Shown: positions 34,975-43,974 of the stretch, in pieces
Numbering within the stretch: position 1 is the stretch's first letter
Layout: each line of letters begins with the position of its first letter
Assembly (NCBI RefSeq): GCF_900314695.1
Contig: NZ_OMWD01000015.1
Span: 1-57,524, forward strand
Length of the DNA: 57,524 nt
DNA from: an uncultured Methanobrevibacter sp.
GTDB taxonomy: Archaea > Methanobacteriota > Methanobacteria > Methanobacteriales > Methanobacteriaceae
Reading direction: 5' to 3'
Notes under the pieces: model-generated
The model's database searches: none
The model's input: only the letters and a program-made list of their open reading frames with translations
Told to the model about the DNA's origin: nothing
Made by a program: the position numbers and the translations under genes

Positions 34975-35877
34975 TCACTCAGGAACAGACAGATTATTGG
35001 AATTTCTTGGAGATGGAATGGCATCAGGACAGTATGCATCAATTACCCTTTTGACTAATTTAACTTGTTTTATACGTGCTATAGCTTCTTTTTCAGTAGT
35101 GTCCCAATTATGATTGGCTGCAACCGAACCTCCGGTTTTAAGATAAACTGGAGAAGCTACCCTAATGAAATCCGGTACTTCATAATGCCTTATGAATCCT
35201 CCAGTAGACTTTGGATTTTCGGTATGCAAGTCAATTGGAATATCGATTACATTTCTGATGGATGCAATCATTGGAATTTGTAAATCTCGAACAGGATTCA
35301 GTGAATTAAGACCGATTTTTTCAAGCAATATTGCTGAGGCAGGATTGGAATGACCTGCATGAGCGGATAATTTGAAATGAACATTCAATGGAAGTTCTCC
35401 GGCTTTTCTCATTTTATCTAAAACCCAAAGCAGTCCTTCATCATACAACAATATTCCCCGAACACCTAACCTGCAGGCTCTTTTAACATCTTCAACAGCA
35501 TAAACCAGATTATCATAACCTCTTAACCTATATCCAATCCGACTGCCCTCTTTGGTATGAACGGTAGCTGAAGTGTCATAGGTTGCTCTTGGACCTACTG
35601 ATAAGAATAACTCACATCCATAACCCTTTGCCAAGGAGACCATTTCTGAAATCTCATAATCACCCAGCATCATTATTCCCTTGGTTTGAGTAACCCTATG
35701 AATAAAAATATCCTCTTTAATTGATTCCTCTAAAAGCGCATCCATTGTTTTTGGTGATTGAATTCCAGGAACTTCAAAGCGATATTGGCCGCCATCTTTA
35801 AATCGCTTATCTGATTGGAAATCTTTGTAAGTCTCTTCGATACCAATTTGTTTGAGAAATTCTTTTGTATCATTCAT
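34975..35877 (-). CDS. U32-like TIM-barrel protein
   Basis: 300 residues. The sequence has a TIM-barrel look resembling U32 peptidase-family proteins: VHRVTQTKGIMMLGDYEISEMVSLAKGYGCELFLSVGPRA, RRLGVRGILLYDEGLLWVLDKM, and VHFKLSAHAGHSNPASAI. The catalytic centre is unclear; I do not claim peptidase activity. It overlaps the PrpD gene by four bases upstream and precedes the fumarase alpha-type gene by four bases, so it is firmly part of the same operon. It could be an aldolase-like or ligand-handling enzyme of this pathway. Confidence 0.6.
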   Translation of the reverse strand: MNDTKEFLKQIGIEETYKDFQSDKRFKDGGQYRFEVPGIQSPKTMDALLEESIKEDIFIHRVTQTKGIMMLGDYEISEMVSLAKGYGCELFLSVGPRATYDTSATVHTKEGSRIGYRLRGYDNLVYAVEDVKRACRLGVRGILLYDEGLLWVLDKMRKAGELPLNVHFKLSAHAGHSNPASAILLEKIGLNSLNPVRDLQIPMIASIRNVIDIPIDLHTENPKSTGGFIRHYEVPDFIRVASPVYLKTGGSVAANHNWDTTEKEAIARIKQVKLVKRVIDAYCPDAIPSPRNSNNLSVPE

Positions 35878-37292
35878 AATATCTGCCCATTCAATTTTTC
35901 AACAACAAAAGCCATGGAATAATCTTCCAATCTATCAATAACAGTTAAATTTTTTATATCATAAATAGGATTCAAACCTTTGAACTTGTCAATCAATTCC
36001 CTTAATTGTAGAGGATTTTCAAAGTCACCTTTTGGAAGCAATGTAAGATTCTGGAACAATCCGTTTCTAAATTGTTTATCCAATTTAATGATGACATTAG
36101 AAGGCCTCTTATTCGGATATAATTGATTTAACTTATCATCAGATATGACAATCATCCTATTTGCAATATTTTTAATGCTGTTTACAACATCCACGCTGGA
36201 ATAATTATCCAAAAGGCCATATTCAATTAATTGATTTATCTTATCAACACTTACTTCACCGACCACAAGAGATATAGCTACAGCATAAGGCAAGCTTTGT
36301 TTTAACTCTTCCAGATTCTTTGGATTGAAATTATCATGTTCGGCAGCAATTTCGTATGTTTTGACAGCCACGTTTTCAATGTGATCATATTCATCACCTA
36401 TACTTGCCTTAAGTTTTAATGCTGTGTCGATTGATGAATGCAAATGTCTGCAAAACGGATATTTTTTAAAGTAGATGTCCCTTACCCTAACTTTTCCGAC
36501 TTCTTTTAGGGCATTTTCAAATGAAAAGTTATCTTGGTCAAAATCAGTATTATCATATACCATGGTTTTTAAGAATCCTTCATCACCTTCAAATATTGTT
36601 TCACTGCCCGTAAAACCATTTCTTGCAAGCAATGCAGACAACAGCCCATTATAAGAAGCCTTTCCAGCATGCAATGCCTTACCCATTGATCCACCATGAT
36701 CTGATTCTAAAAGACCTGCAGCCTGAGTTCCGCATAATCCCAAAGCATTCAAAATTTGCTTTTCGTCAAGCTTTAATAATTTTGAAGCGACTGCACCTGC
36801 AATAAATGTTCCTATAGTGCCTGTTGTATGGAACCCTTTGTTCCTATGTTCAGGATTTACCAGTTTTCCAAGCAAAATTCCAACTTCATATCCGACAATA
36901 ACACCTTCCAAAAAGTCTTTTCCACTTAAATCATGACTTTCAGCAATAGCCAATGCAGTTGGAAATATAACCGCACCCAAATGAATTTGAGCACCCCTGT
37001 GACCATCATCCAATTCCAGCACATGTGCTGCAACACCATTTAAAAATGCGGCACTCAATATGCTGGTTTTTGTTTTTCTACCCACAACAGACGCTTTTAA
37101 ATTTAAATTTAAGTTTCCAGAAAATATTTCTTCAACTGTGTTAAAGGCTATATTTGAAGCATCCTCAACAGATCCTCTGTATGTTACTCCAAAAAAGTCT
37201 AAAAAAGCTGCTTTGACAGTAGTGATGGATTCTACAGTTGCCTGTTCATATCTATAGTTTGAAATAAATTTAGAAATATTTTGTAAAAACAT
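35874..37292 (-). CDS. MmgE/PrpD-family protein
   Basis: 472 residues. Typical family segments: the N-terminal helical domain VAHVLELDDGHRGAQIHLGAVIFPTALAIAESHDLSG, GFHTTGTIGTFIAGAVASKLLKLDEKQILNALGLCGTQAAGLLE, DHGGSMGKALHAGKASYNGLLSALLARNGFTG, and KKYPFCRHLHSSIDTALKL. The family includes 2-methylcitrate dehydratase and cis-aconitate decarboxylase. Start 37292 has an AAGGTG site. It is the first gene of a three-gene operon and sits next to the duplicated membrane pairs. Substrate is inferred to be a tricarboxylate or 2-methylcitrate-like acid. Confidence 0.87.
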   Translation of the reverse strand: MFLQNISKFISNYRYEQATVESITTVKAAFLDFFGVTYRGSVEDASNIAFNTVEEIFSGNLNLNLKASVVGRKTKTSILSAAFLNGVAAHVLELDDGHRGAQIHLGAVIFPTALAIAESHDLSGKDFLEGVIVGYEVGILLGKLVNPEHRNKGFHTTGTIGTFIAGAVASKLLKLDEKQILNALGLCGTQAAGLLESDHGGSMGKALHAGKASYNGLLSALLARNGFTGSETIFEGDEGFLKTMVYDNTDFDQDNFSFENALKEVGKVRVRDIYFKKYPFCRHLHSSIDTALKLKASIGDEYDHIENVAVKTYEIAAEHDNFNPKNLEELKQSLPYAVAISLVVGEVSVDKINQLIEYGLLDNYSSVDVVNSIKNIANRMIVISDDKLNQLYPNKRPSNVIIKLDKQFRNGLFQNLTLLPKGDFENPLQLRELIDKFKGLNPIYDIKNLTVIDRLEDYSMAFVVEKLNGQIL

Positions 37293-37382
37293 AAAACACC
37301 TTATTTAGTATTTGTAAAAAGTAGTATTAAATAGTAACTTACGATGTAAAACAATTTTTCAAAAGAATATGAAAAAAATTAA

Positions 37383-37877
37383 TTAGATTGCAGGAACACC
37401 GGTTGCAACCAATACTATATGCGCTACAATTGCTGCACCATAATAAGTAGCTGCAATAACTAAAACTGTAACAACAATGGCTCTCCAACCTAAAGCCTTA
37501 AATTCATTCCAGCTTTTACCCATTCCTATACCGACATATGCTAAAAATACAGTTACAATAGATAAAAGCTCTATTTTAGAAACATAATATAATACGAAAT
37601 CAGAAGTCGGCATTCCAGGAAATGCCAATACGATTCCAATTATACTTATGTAAAGAATTGAAGAGATGTTAAATGGTAAATACCTTTCAAGCCATACCCC
37701 CACAAGAGTTATAAGGGACAGTATTCCCATTCCAACTAAAGAATCAGTCATAGGATGTTTATAACCCAAATAATTTCCAATTACAGTAATGATTGAAAAT
37801 ATCGCTAACAGTAATATCCAGTTAAAAATTCCATGAACGGAAACATTTTCAGATCCATCTATCAAATCAGTCATCAT
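37383..37877 (-). CDS. Small partner of DUF3100-like membrane protein, copy 1
   Basis: 164 residues (starts at 37877 or 37874 both follow an AAAGGAGG site). Five hydrophobic helices; conserved segments GYKHPMTDSLVGMGILSLITLVGVWLERYLP and GIGMGKSWNEFKALGWRAIVVTVLVIAATYYGAAIVAHIVL. It overlaps the larger partner by four bases. A closely similar gene lies at 38929-39417. I do not know a function for this small subunit; a two-part transporter, analogous in form to the malonate MadL/MadM pair, is the best inference. Confidence 0.7.
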   Translation of the reverse strand: MMTDLIDGSENVSVHGIFNWILLLAIFSIITVIGNYLGYKHPMTDSLVGMGILSLITLVGVWLERYLPFNISSILYISIIGIVLAFPGMPTSDFVLYYVSKIELLSIVTVFLAYVGIGMGKSWNEFKALGWRAIVVTVLVIAATYYGAAIVAHIVLVATGVPAI

Positions 37878-38746
37878 TCATCCTCCTTTTCAACTGGATC
37901 TTTTCCAATTTTTGGTTCCAACCAACGATACACCCTTTCGGTTAAAGGAAGTGCCAAAAATATTACAATATAAATACCTACACAGAATGAAAGCAAATTA
38001 CTGAATCCTGCGAACGCTTCGATTTGTGATTCCAATCCTGGAAAAGCTGCAAGAGTAGGACCAATAGCTGCCGCATTCATACTTGCACTGCCCACACCAC
38101 TTGCCATAGCAAATGCATATGGATGCAATGGCAAGAATGACAATGATAAAGTAACAAGGAAACTGATGAATATAGTACCAATTACAGTACCAATAATGAA
38201 TATTGCAAATACCCCTCTGGATTCAGGAGAGTTAAAACCATATTTATCAACAACAACAGCAACATTCGGTTCACGACCAATGGAATTAGTCATACCAATT
38301 GCTTCTTCTTTAAATCCTAAAAGTAAAGCAATAGGAAGTACAAGAATAGTTGCCAAGTGTCCTATTTCCTGCAATATCAATGCAGGCCCCATTTCAAAAA
38401 TCAGATGAATTGACTGGCCACTTGAAACAGCCAACTTAGCAATTAGAACACCAATGAAAAGCATCATAGCCCCTTCAGCAATACGAGCCTGTTTTCTTTT
38501 AATCCATGTAATGCGCTTATCCAAATAAAATATTAAACCTAAAACAATTGTATAAATCAGAGGCATTATAGTGATTGCAACATCACCAGTTATGGGAATT
38601 TTTTGAGTGCCTATTAATTCGGCTACGACTACCAAAATAAGTACAGTAACATGTAATCTATAATCTCTCCATGGATTTTTCTTTAAAATTCGTTTATCCG
38701 TTTTTTCACGGTAAATATGTTCCACTTGCCCCTCATCATCATGCAT
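37874..38746 (-). CDS. DUF3100-like membrane protein, copy 1
   Basis: 290 residues from ATG 38746 (GGCGATTATTCCG lies just upstream); an in-frame TTG at 38779 is an alternative. About eight hydrophobic helices. Conserved blocks shared with copy 2: YREKTDKRILKKNPWRDYRLH, RKQARIAEGAMMLFIG, IGMTNSIGREPNVAVVVDKYGFNSPE, MASGVGSASMNAAAIGPTLAAFPGLE. The Ser/Asn/Gly-rich GSASMNAAA region looks like a substrate-binding site. Neighbouring PrpD-type genes suggest carboxylate transport, which is inference. DUF3100 name from memory of the family pattern. Confidence 0.72.
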   Translation of the reverse strand: MHDDEGQVEHIYREKTDKRILKKNPWRDYRLHVTVLILVVVAELIGTQKIPITGDVAITIMPLIYTIVLGLIFYLDKRITWIKRKQARIAEGAMMLFIGVLIAKLAVSSGQSIHLIFEMGPALILQEIGHLATILVLPIALLLGFKEEAIGMTNSIGREPNVAVVVDKYGFNSPESRGVFAIFIIGTVIGTIFISFLVTLSLSFLPLHPYAFAMASGVGSASMNAAAIGPTLAAFPGLESQIEAFAGFSNLLSFCVGIYIVIFLALPLTERVYRWLEPKIGKDPVEKEDE

Positions 38747-38928
38747 CGGAATAATCGCCAACTCCCAAACCAGCACCAAAAATTAATCAATAATGCTCAA
38801 TATTAATAGATTACTAAACCTATTATATTTAAATTAATAGCATTTACTTTTTAAAAATACACGAAATGAGAATAAAAATATATAAATTTATAATAAAAAA
38901 CACAAAATGAGAATAAAAAATAAGATTG

Positions 38929-39417
38929 TTATACTGGAACTCCAGTAATAACTAAAACTAGATGTGCAACAATTGCTGATCCAAGGTATGTGGATGCGAT
39001 AACTAAAACAGTAACGATAATCGCTTTCCAACCAAGTGCCTTAAACTCATCCCAACTTTTTCCAATACCTATTCCAACATAGGCTAAAAACACAGTTACA
39101 ATGGATAATAATTCAACCTTTGAAACATAATACAAAACTGCTTCGGAAGTTGGAACTCCTGGAAAAGCAATGAAAATTCCAATTAGACTAATATAAATAA
39201 TTGAAGAAATATTTAATGGAAGTTTACGCTCTAACCAAACACCGATTAAAGTAATTACAGACAATATACCCATACCAACTAAGGAATCATAAATTGGATG
39301 TTTATAACCTATATAATTCCCAATAACAGTGATTATAGAAAATATTGCCAATAGAAGTATCCAATTAAAGATGCCCTCAACGGACACATCAACAGATTCA
39401 TCAAGCAAATCAGGCAT
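38929..39417 (-). CDS. Small partner of DUF3100-like membrane protein, copy 2
   Basis: 162 residues, near-identical over most of its length to the gene at 37383-37877 (for example GVWLERKLPLNISSIIYIS and GKSWDEFKALGWKAIIVTVLVIAS). It starts one base after the stop codon of the larger partner with the site GGAGGTAAATAA. The N-terminus MPDLLDESVDVSVEGIFNW has the same plan as copy 1 (MTDLIDGSENVSVHGIFNW). Its 3' end is 150 bases from the start of copy 1's larger gene. Confidence 0.72.
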   Translation of the reverse strand: MPDLLDESVDVSVEGIFNWILLLAIFSIITVIGNYIGYKHPIYDSLVGMGILSVITLIGVWLERKLPLNISSIIYISLIGIFIAFPGVPTSEAVLYYVSKVELLSIVTVFLAYVGIGIGKSWDEFKALGWKAIIVTVLVIASTYLGSAIVAHLVLVITGVPV

Positions 39418-40323
39418 TTATTTACCTCCAGCTGTTTCTTCATCTTTATTATCATTTCCATCTCCGGAAGATTTTCCTATTTTGGGTTCCAGAATATAAT
39501 ATAATTTTTCAGTCAAAGGAAGAGCGATAAATATCACAATATAAATCCCAATGGAAAATGAAAGCAAGTTACTGAATCCGGCAAAAGCTTCGATATTTGT
39601 TTCCAATGTAGGGAATGCCGCAAGAGTTGGACCTAAAGCAGCTGCATTCATACTTGCACTACCTACACCACTAGCCATAGCAAATGCATAAGGATGCAAA
39701 GGCAATAAAGAAGTACTTAAACTTGCTAAAAAACTAATAAACACAGTACCAATCATCGTACCTATGATAAATAATGCAAAAATCCCTCTTGCTTCAGGAG
39801 AATTAAATCCATACTTATCAACAACAACTGCAACTTCCGGTTCACGACCAATAGAGTTTGTCATACCAATAGCTTCCCTTTTAAATCCTAAAAGTATAGC
39901 AACAGGAAGTGCGATGAGAAGTGTTGCCAAATGCCCTAATTCCTGTAACAACAATGCAGGCCCCATTTCAAAAATCAAATGCATTGATTGACCGCTGGAA
40001 ACAGCCAACTTAGCAATTAGTATTCCTATGAATAACATCATAGCTCCTTCAGCAACCCTAGCTTGCTTTCTTTGAATCCATGTAATAGGTTTTGCCAAAT
40101 AAAACACCAAACCTAAAACCATAGCATATAAAAGAGGCATTATTGAAACTTCAACACCTTTTGCCAAGGGAATTTTAATAGGACCTATTAACTCAGCAAT
40201 AATCACTAAAACAAGTACAGTAGCATGTAATCTATAATCCTTCCACGGATTTTTCTTCAAGATTCTCTTATCAGTCTTTTCACGATAAATATGATTAGTA
40301 TCTGGAATTGTACCCACTCCCAC
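39418..40323 (-). CDS. DUF3100-like membrane protein, copy 2
   Basis: About 301 residues from GTG 40323 (GTG 40317 is equally possible). The frame is open to 40398, but that part contains a TTTATATA promoter box at 40368-40375 that would otherwise be coding. With initiation about 25 bases downstream of the box, the start lies near 40323. The body has the same blocks as copy 1 (HIYREKTDKRILKKNPWKDYRLH, AMMLFIGILIAKLAVSSGQS, MASGVGSASMNAAALGPTLAAFP). The C-terminal tail here is charged (GKSSGDGNDNKDEETAGGK). Confidence 0.72.
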   Translation of the reverse strand: MGVGTIPDTNHIYREKTDKRILKKNPWKDYRLHATVLVLVIIAELIGPIKIPLAKGVEVSIMPLLYAMVLGLVFYLAKPITWIQRKQARVAEGAMMLFIGILIAKLAVSSGQSMHLIFEMGPALLLQELGHLATLLIALPVAILLGFKREAIGMTNSIGREPEVAVVVDKYGFNSPEARGIFALFIIGTMIGTVFISFLASLSTSLLPLHPYAFAMASGVGSASMNAAALGPTLAAFPTLETNIEAFAGFSNLLSFSIGIYIVIFIALPLTEKLYYILEPKIGKSSGDGNDNKDEETAGGK

Positions 40324-40327
40324 CCAA

Positions 40328-40343
40328 CATGCATTAACATGTG
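40328..40343. promoter_or_regulatory. Possible operator palindrome in the leader of DUF3100 copy 2
   Basis: ACATG (40328-40332) and CATGT (40339-40343) form an inverted repeat around six bases, just before the likely start codon and near the predicted transcript start. Placement suits repression. Five-base arms are short, so chance is possible. Confidence 0.3.
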
Positions 40344-40367
40344 ATAAGCATACTTTAAAAAAACAAG

Positions 40368-40375
40368 TATATAAA
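40368..40375 (-). promoter_or_regulatory. TATA box of DUF3100 copy 2
   Basis: TTTATATA on the minus strand, 45 bases before GTG 40323. The same box-to-start distance occurs at 34088 and about the same at 31531. It is used here to choose the start. Confidence 0.55.
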
Positions 40376-40514
40376 TCCATATGATTTAGTTCCCACAAGT
40401 TCTAAAAATATGAATAAAAATTAGTATAAATTAAACAAAAGTTCACATAAAGTGAATAAAAAAATTTTAATTAAAAACAGTCAAATTAAATATAAATAAA
40501 TAAAAAAAGCCCAT

Positions 40515-41789
40515 TTATATTAAATTCATTCTACAAATAGGTTTTGAAAGATGTCGCCTTGCAGAAACTGGTGTTTCATAAAATTGATAATTTTTTAAAT
40601 TTCTAGTGATTTTAATAGGAACTTTTTTGTCAGATGTAATCTTTTTTCCACATTTTTTGCATTTAAATCCCTTATTTTTCCCGGCAGAAGTCATTCTTTT
40701 TCCACATGCACATATTGGATTTTGATACTCAACATCATTTAATTTTAACATCTGAAATTTTTCAATGTTAAATGTATTTTGCTCCCCAATCCCTCCAAAG
40801 ACCTTAATGACATCACCAGGGCGTAAATTGGAAACTATCTTTCTAAAATTTTTTGTTGGCTCATAAGCACCACATTCAATCTCGCCAGATTCATCGAAGA
40901 TGAAAAAGAACATGTGCCCTCCATCTATAATCTTAGGCACATTTTTTACTTCACCAATAACTTCATAACATCCATATTGCTTCATGTCTGAAATATTATC
41001 TGCTTTCTGGATGTGCATATCTGTATGCTGATTTGTTTTGAAAATGCACCAATCAACAATAGGTTCCCCAACCTTGACAATGTTTTTGGCAGTATGCAAA
41101 GAGTCAACATTATTTGATCTGATACCATATAAAACAGGACATGGAGTTTTTGGTTCTATGGCAATGTAATTTTCTGAATAGTCAATATTTTCAAAAGTAT
41201 CCGGAAATGTTTCTTTATCCATCAGATAAACTGATTCATAATCAATTTGACGTTTTGTACCATAATTATCCGCACTTCTATATGCAAGCAGCTCATAAGT
41301 ATAATCAGATAATGGCAAGCTAATTGCAGCAATTGATCCGATAATCCCCCTGCCTTTTTTGAATTTATGAATTTCACAACCGACAGATTTTCCAAATTTT
41401 TCTGCTTCCTCAATTGTAATGAACTCATAAATGGCTCTAAATGCATAATTTTCCATTTCTTCAGTGATTTCCCCATCATAAAAAATTACGCCAGGATTTG
41501 TATTGTCACAGTCAAACATCGATAGCTTTTCCACTTCATTCAGGACGATTTCTCGAGCCAAATCAGCCTTTTCATTATTTAAAATTTTTAAACTGACCCC
41601 ACCATTTCCCCGAGTTTTGAATCTTGCAAACGGATTTAACCTGATTAACCTAGGATAGTCAACAAGTTCTATCGCATTATCCTTAAATTCATTAATTATC
41701 TGACTTGCCAAATAAGTGGTACACATCCCATCGGGAGAGTCCGTATCATCTATTCCAATATATAAATACTTAATTACAATCACCTTCAA
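40515..41789 (-). CDS. tiaS: tRNA-Ile2 agmatinylcytidine synthetase TiaS
   Basis: 424 residues. The enzyme makes agmatidine at C34 of tRNA-Ile(CAU) with agmatine and ATP, an archaeal modification. Signatures: LYIGIDDTDSPDGMCTTYL at the start, the RFKTRGNGGVS segment, an OB-fold-like region (GEVKNVPKIIDGG..FFFIFDESGEIECGAYEP), and a C-terminal zinc ribbon CACGKRM...GFKCKKCGKK. The start is TTG 41789 or GTG 41783; both lack a good upstream site, and a leaderless message is possible. It shares a 56-base divergent promoter region with the next gene. Confidence 0.95.
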   Translation of the reverse strand: MKVIVIKYLYIGIDDTDSPDGMCTTYLASQIINEFKDNAIELVDYPRLIRLNPFARFKTRGNGGVSLKILNNEKADLAREIVLNEVEKLSMFDCDNTNPGVIFYDGEITEEMENYAFRAIYEFITIEEAEKFGKSVGCEIHKFKKGRGIIGSIAAISLPLSDYTYELLAYRSADNYGTKRQIDYESVYLMDKETFPDTFENIDYSENYIAIEPKTPCPVLYGIRSNNVDSLHTAKNIVKVGEPIVDWCIFKTNQHTDMHIQKADNISDMKQYGCYEVIGEVKNVPKIIDGGHMFFFIFDESGEIECGAYEPTKNFRKIVSNLRPGDVIKVFGGIGEQNTFNIEKFQMLKLNDVEYQNPICACGKRMTSAGKNKGFKCKKCGKKITSDKKVPIKITRNLKNYQFYETPVSARRHLSKPICRMNLI

Positions 41790-41845
41790 ATAATAACATA
41801 TATTACAGTTATAAGAATATATAGTTTACAAAGAGGTAAGTTAAT
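41790..41845. promoter_or_regulatory. Compact divergent promoter region
   Basis: 56 bases separate tiaS (minus) from the COG1395-type regulator gene (plus). An overlapping TATA-like block (41796-41826, with AATATATAG and CTATATATTC) could serve both directions. The plus gene has a GAGGTAAG site at 41832-41839. Confidence 0.5.
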
Positions 41846-42784
41846 ATGTTAACTAGAAGCCAATTGTTACATAATATTGAAAAACTATTAAAATCCCAAG
41901 GTTATAAAACTTCAGATATTTATGACCAAGGTTCTTTCGATATAGTGGCACGTAAAAAACTACTCATCCTACTTTTAAAAACATTTCAAAATATAGACAG
42001 CATCAATGAGACAAACGCTCATGAAATGAAACAATTGGCCAATATTTTTCTTGCTTCCCCAATCATTATCGGAGAAAGATCAAGAAACGGTTTTCTAGAA
42101 GAGGGAGTAATCTACGAAAGATACGACATTCCCACCATTGGCTTTGAAACCTTGAAAAACATGATTCTTTATAATGAATATCCTGAAATTCTGGCGGACA
42201 GAGGAGGATATTTTGTTAAGATTGACGGCAATGTGATAAAACAATATCGTGAGGAGTATTCATTATCCCTAAAAGACTTGGCGGATTTGGCCCATGTTTC
42301 AAGGGCGACAATGTACAAATATGAAAACGAAATTGTTCGCGCCAATACTGAAACTGCCATGATTTTAGAAGAGATTTTAAATACAAAAGTAACACTCGAT
42401 ATTGATTTATTGAAACAACCGCAAAAGGAAGATATTGAATTCAGCAATGTTGATGATACTCTTGACCTATCAAAGTTAGGATATGGTGTTGTTTCAACAA
42501 ACAAAAGTCCTTTTGATGCAGTGGCTAAGATGAAAACTTCAGAAAAACAATCCCCATTAATGGCGAATGTTGAAAAAAACAGGACTGAAAAAACATTGAA
42601 AAGAATGGCAGTTCCCCTAAAGGATTTGTCTGTGGTGACAACATCCGAACCAGTGTTCATAATCAATAATGAAAAGATAAAAGAATCTATCGGAACCATA
42701 CCTGTAATCAAATCATGGGAACTGAAGGAATTTGAAAATTCAAAAGAATTATTGAAAATGATTAAAGAGAGAAAAGAAAATTAG
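41846..42784 (+). CDS. Predicted HTH transcriptional regulator (COG1395 type)
   Basis: 312 residues. Residues about 130-185 form an Xre-like helix-turn-helix: IKQYREEYSLSLKDLADLAHVSRATMYKYENE. The N-terminal half is an alpha/beta domain beginning LTRSQLLHNIEKLLKSQGYKTSDIYDQGSFDIVARKK, which resembles a nuclease-like fold used as a sensor in this family of archaeal regulators. The C-terminal part varies. It is divergent from tiaS and is followed eight bases later by a Cys-rich protein gene. Targets unknown. Confidence 0.83.
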   Translation: MLTRSQLLHNIEKLLKSQGYKTSDIYDQGSFDIVARKKLLILLLKTFQNIDSINETNAHEMKQLANIFLASPIIIGERSRNGFLEEGVIYERYDIPTIGFETLKNMILYNEYPEILADRGGYFVKIDGNVIKQYREEYSLSLKDLADLAHVSRATMYKYENEIVRANTETAMILEEILNTKVTLDIDLLKQPQKEDIEFSNVDDTLDLSKLGYGVVSTNKSPFDAVAKMKTSEKQSPLMANVEKNRTEKTLKRMAVPLKDLSVVTTSEPVFIINNEKIKESIGTIPVIKSWELKEFENSKELLKMIKERKEN

Positions 42785-42792
42785 GTGGCAAA

Positions 42793-43179
42793 ATGGAGAA
42801 TTTAAGCATTAGCGATATGGAAAATTACCCAATCAAATGGGTTTGTAATTATGCAGGTCAAAAAGCTATTGGAATATGTGGAAAAACACAGAAAATAGCC
42901 ATGTTCGCATCCGATGAAAGAGTATCCAGAATATTGGATGACATCGTAATTGGAACAGATGAAAACCAGGAAGGATACGGATGCGAAGAAAAAGACAGAT
43001 GCTGCAATTTCAAATGTGAATACTGCAACATTAGTCCAAGACAATATCTGCAAATTACAGGTAAAAAACCATCAAATAAAAATATAAAAGATTTGATTAA
43101 TGGGTTAAAAGCCTTAAATGACTCCCTTGAAGAAGAAAAGTTAGTTCCTTTTGAAGAATATGAAGTTGTAAAATTCTAA
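42793..43179 (+). CDS. Cys-rich protein of unknown function
   Basis: 128 residues. The central part holds GYGCEEKDRCCNFKCEYCN: six Cys in about 20 residues, suggesting a metal site or an iron-sulfur cluster. The rest, VCNYAGQKAIGICGKTQKIAMFASDE and a helical C-terminus, is not recognised. It starts eight bases after the regulator gene with a TTAGGTGGC site, so it is probably in the same operon. Its end overlaps the convergent gene at 43176 by four bases. Confidence 0.6.
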   Translation: MENLSISDMENYPIKWVCNYAGQKAIGICGKTQKIAMFASDERVSRILDDIVIGTDENQEGYGCEEKDRCCNFKCEYCNISPRQYLQITGKKPSNKNIKDLINGLKALNDSLEEEKLVPFEEYEVVKF

Positions 43180-43970
43180 TATTCCCTCAAAAGAGAAAAA
43201 TCTTCTTTTGCTTCATCCACGCTAGCCACTCCAAGAGCGATTGCATCAACAAAATCAACATTCCTGAAAAATTCAAAGGAATCCTGTGGTTTCAAAACGC
43301 CAACTGCAAAAACTCTTGAAGCAATAATTTTTTTATTTAAATTGACTACTTTTTGAATAAATTCCTGCCTTTGAGCTTTATTAAATGCACTTATATCCAT
43401 CATATAAGATAGAGAATTGTATGGAATCATATAAAAATCAAATAAATCAGTGTCAATATTATCATTGAGAAAATCAGTTGTTTTTGATGGAAATGCAGTA
43501 ACCAATCCCGAAAGTGAACCAGTGTCATTTATTTGAGACAATATTTTTGAAGTCAACTTCCAATCATACCCATCAACAATAAACTCATCAACAAGCATTA
43601 CCGGACAATCATAGGTTGAAAACAGCTCAATATCCTCATCCCAATCCACTTCTTTTGCAATATCATAATTAGGATTTAGATAATCCACATCACTTTTTCC
43701 AATTGTAGCTATGACTTTCATTTCACATCCATTTTCAGATGCAATATCATATGCTTTAAGTAGATTATCATCATTAACAAGATTTATAGCTCTTACACCA
43801 TTGTTATAAGAGCCTATGATTACATCAGCAATATTTTGAGGATTATCATATAAATCAATTTGATAAAGTCTGGATCTGTGCCCAAAATAAGGTTCGGCCA
43901 TGAATGGACCATAACCTAAAATACACTGTGGAATTACTTTTTCTTTGTATTTCAAATCATCAAAAAACAT
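43176..43970 (-). CDS. TIM-barrel-like protein of unknown function
   Basis: 264 residues. Alternating beta and alpha segments (VRAINLVNDDNLLKAYDIA, MKVIATIGKSDVDY, CPVMLVDEFIVDGYDW, FDFYMIPYNSLSYMMD, KIIASRVFAVGVLKP, VDAIALGVASVDEA) suggest a TIM barrel; the ending resembles aldo-keto reductase C-termini (DAIALGVASVDEAKEDF). I cannot see the reductase's catalytic tetrad. It starts four bases after the interrupted YbjQ gene, in the same direction. Confidence 0.55.
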   Translation of the reverse strand: MFFDDLKYKEKVIPQCILGYGPFMAEPYFGHRSRLYQIDLYDNPQNIADVIIGSYNNGVRAINLVNDDNLLKAYDIASENGCEMKVIATIGKSDVDYLNPNYDIAKEVDWDEDIELFSTYDCPVMLVDEFIVDGYDWKLTSKILSQINDTGSLSGLVTAFPSKTTDFLNDNIDTDLFDFYMIPYNSLSYMMDISAFNKAQRQEFIQKVVNLNKKIIASRVFAVGVLKPQDSFEFFRNVDFVDAIALGVASVDEAKEDFSLLREY

Positions 43971-43974
43971 ATCA

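Noticed and set aside
34971..35042. N-terminal extension of the fumarase alpha-type gene
   Set aside because: It lies within the U32-like gene, and ATG 34970 has the proper GTGAT site.
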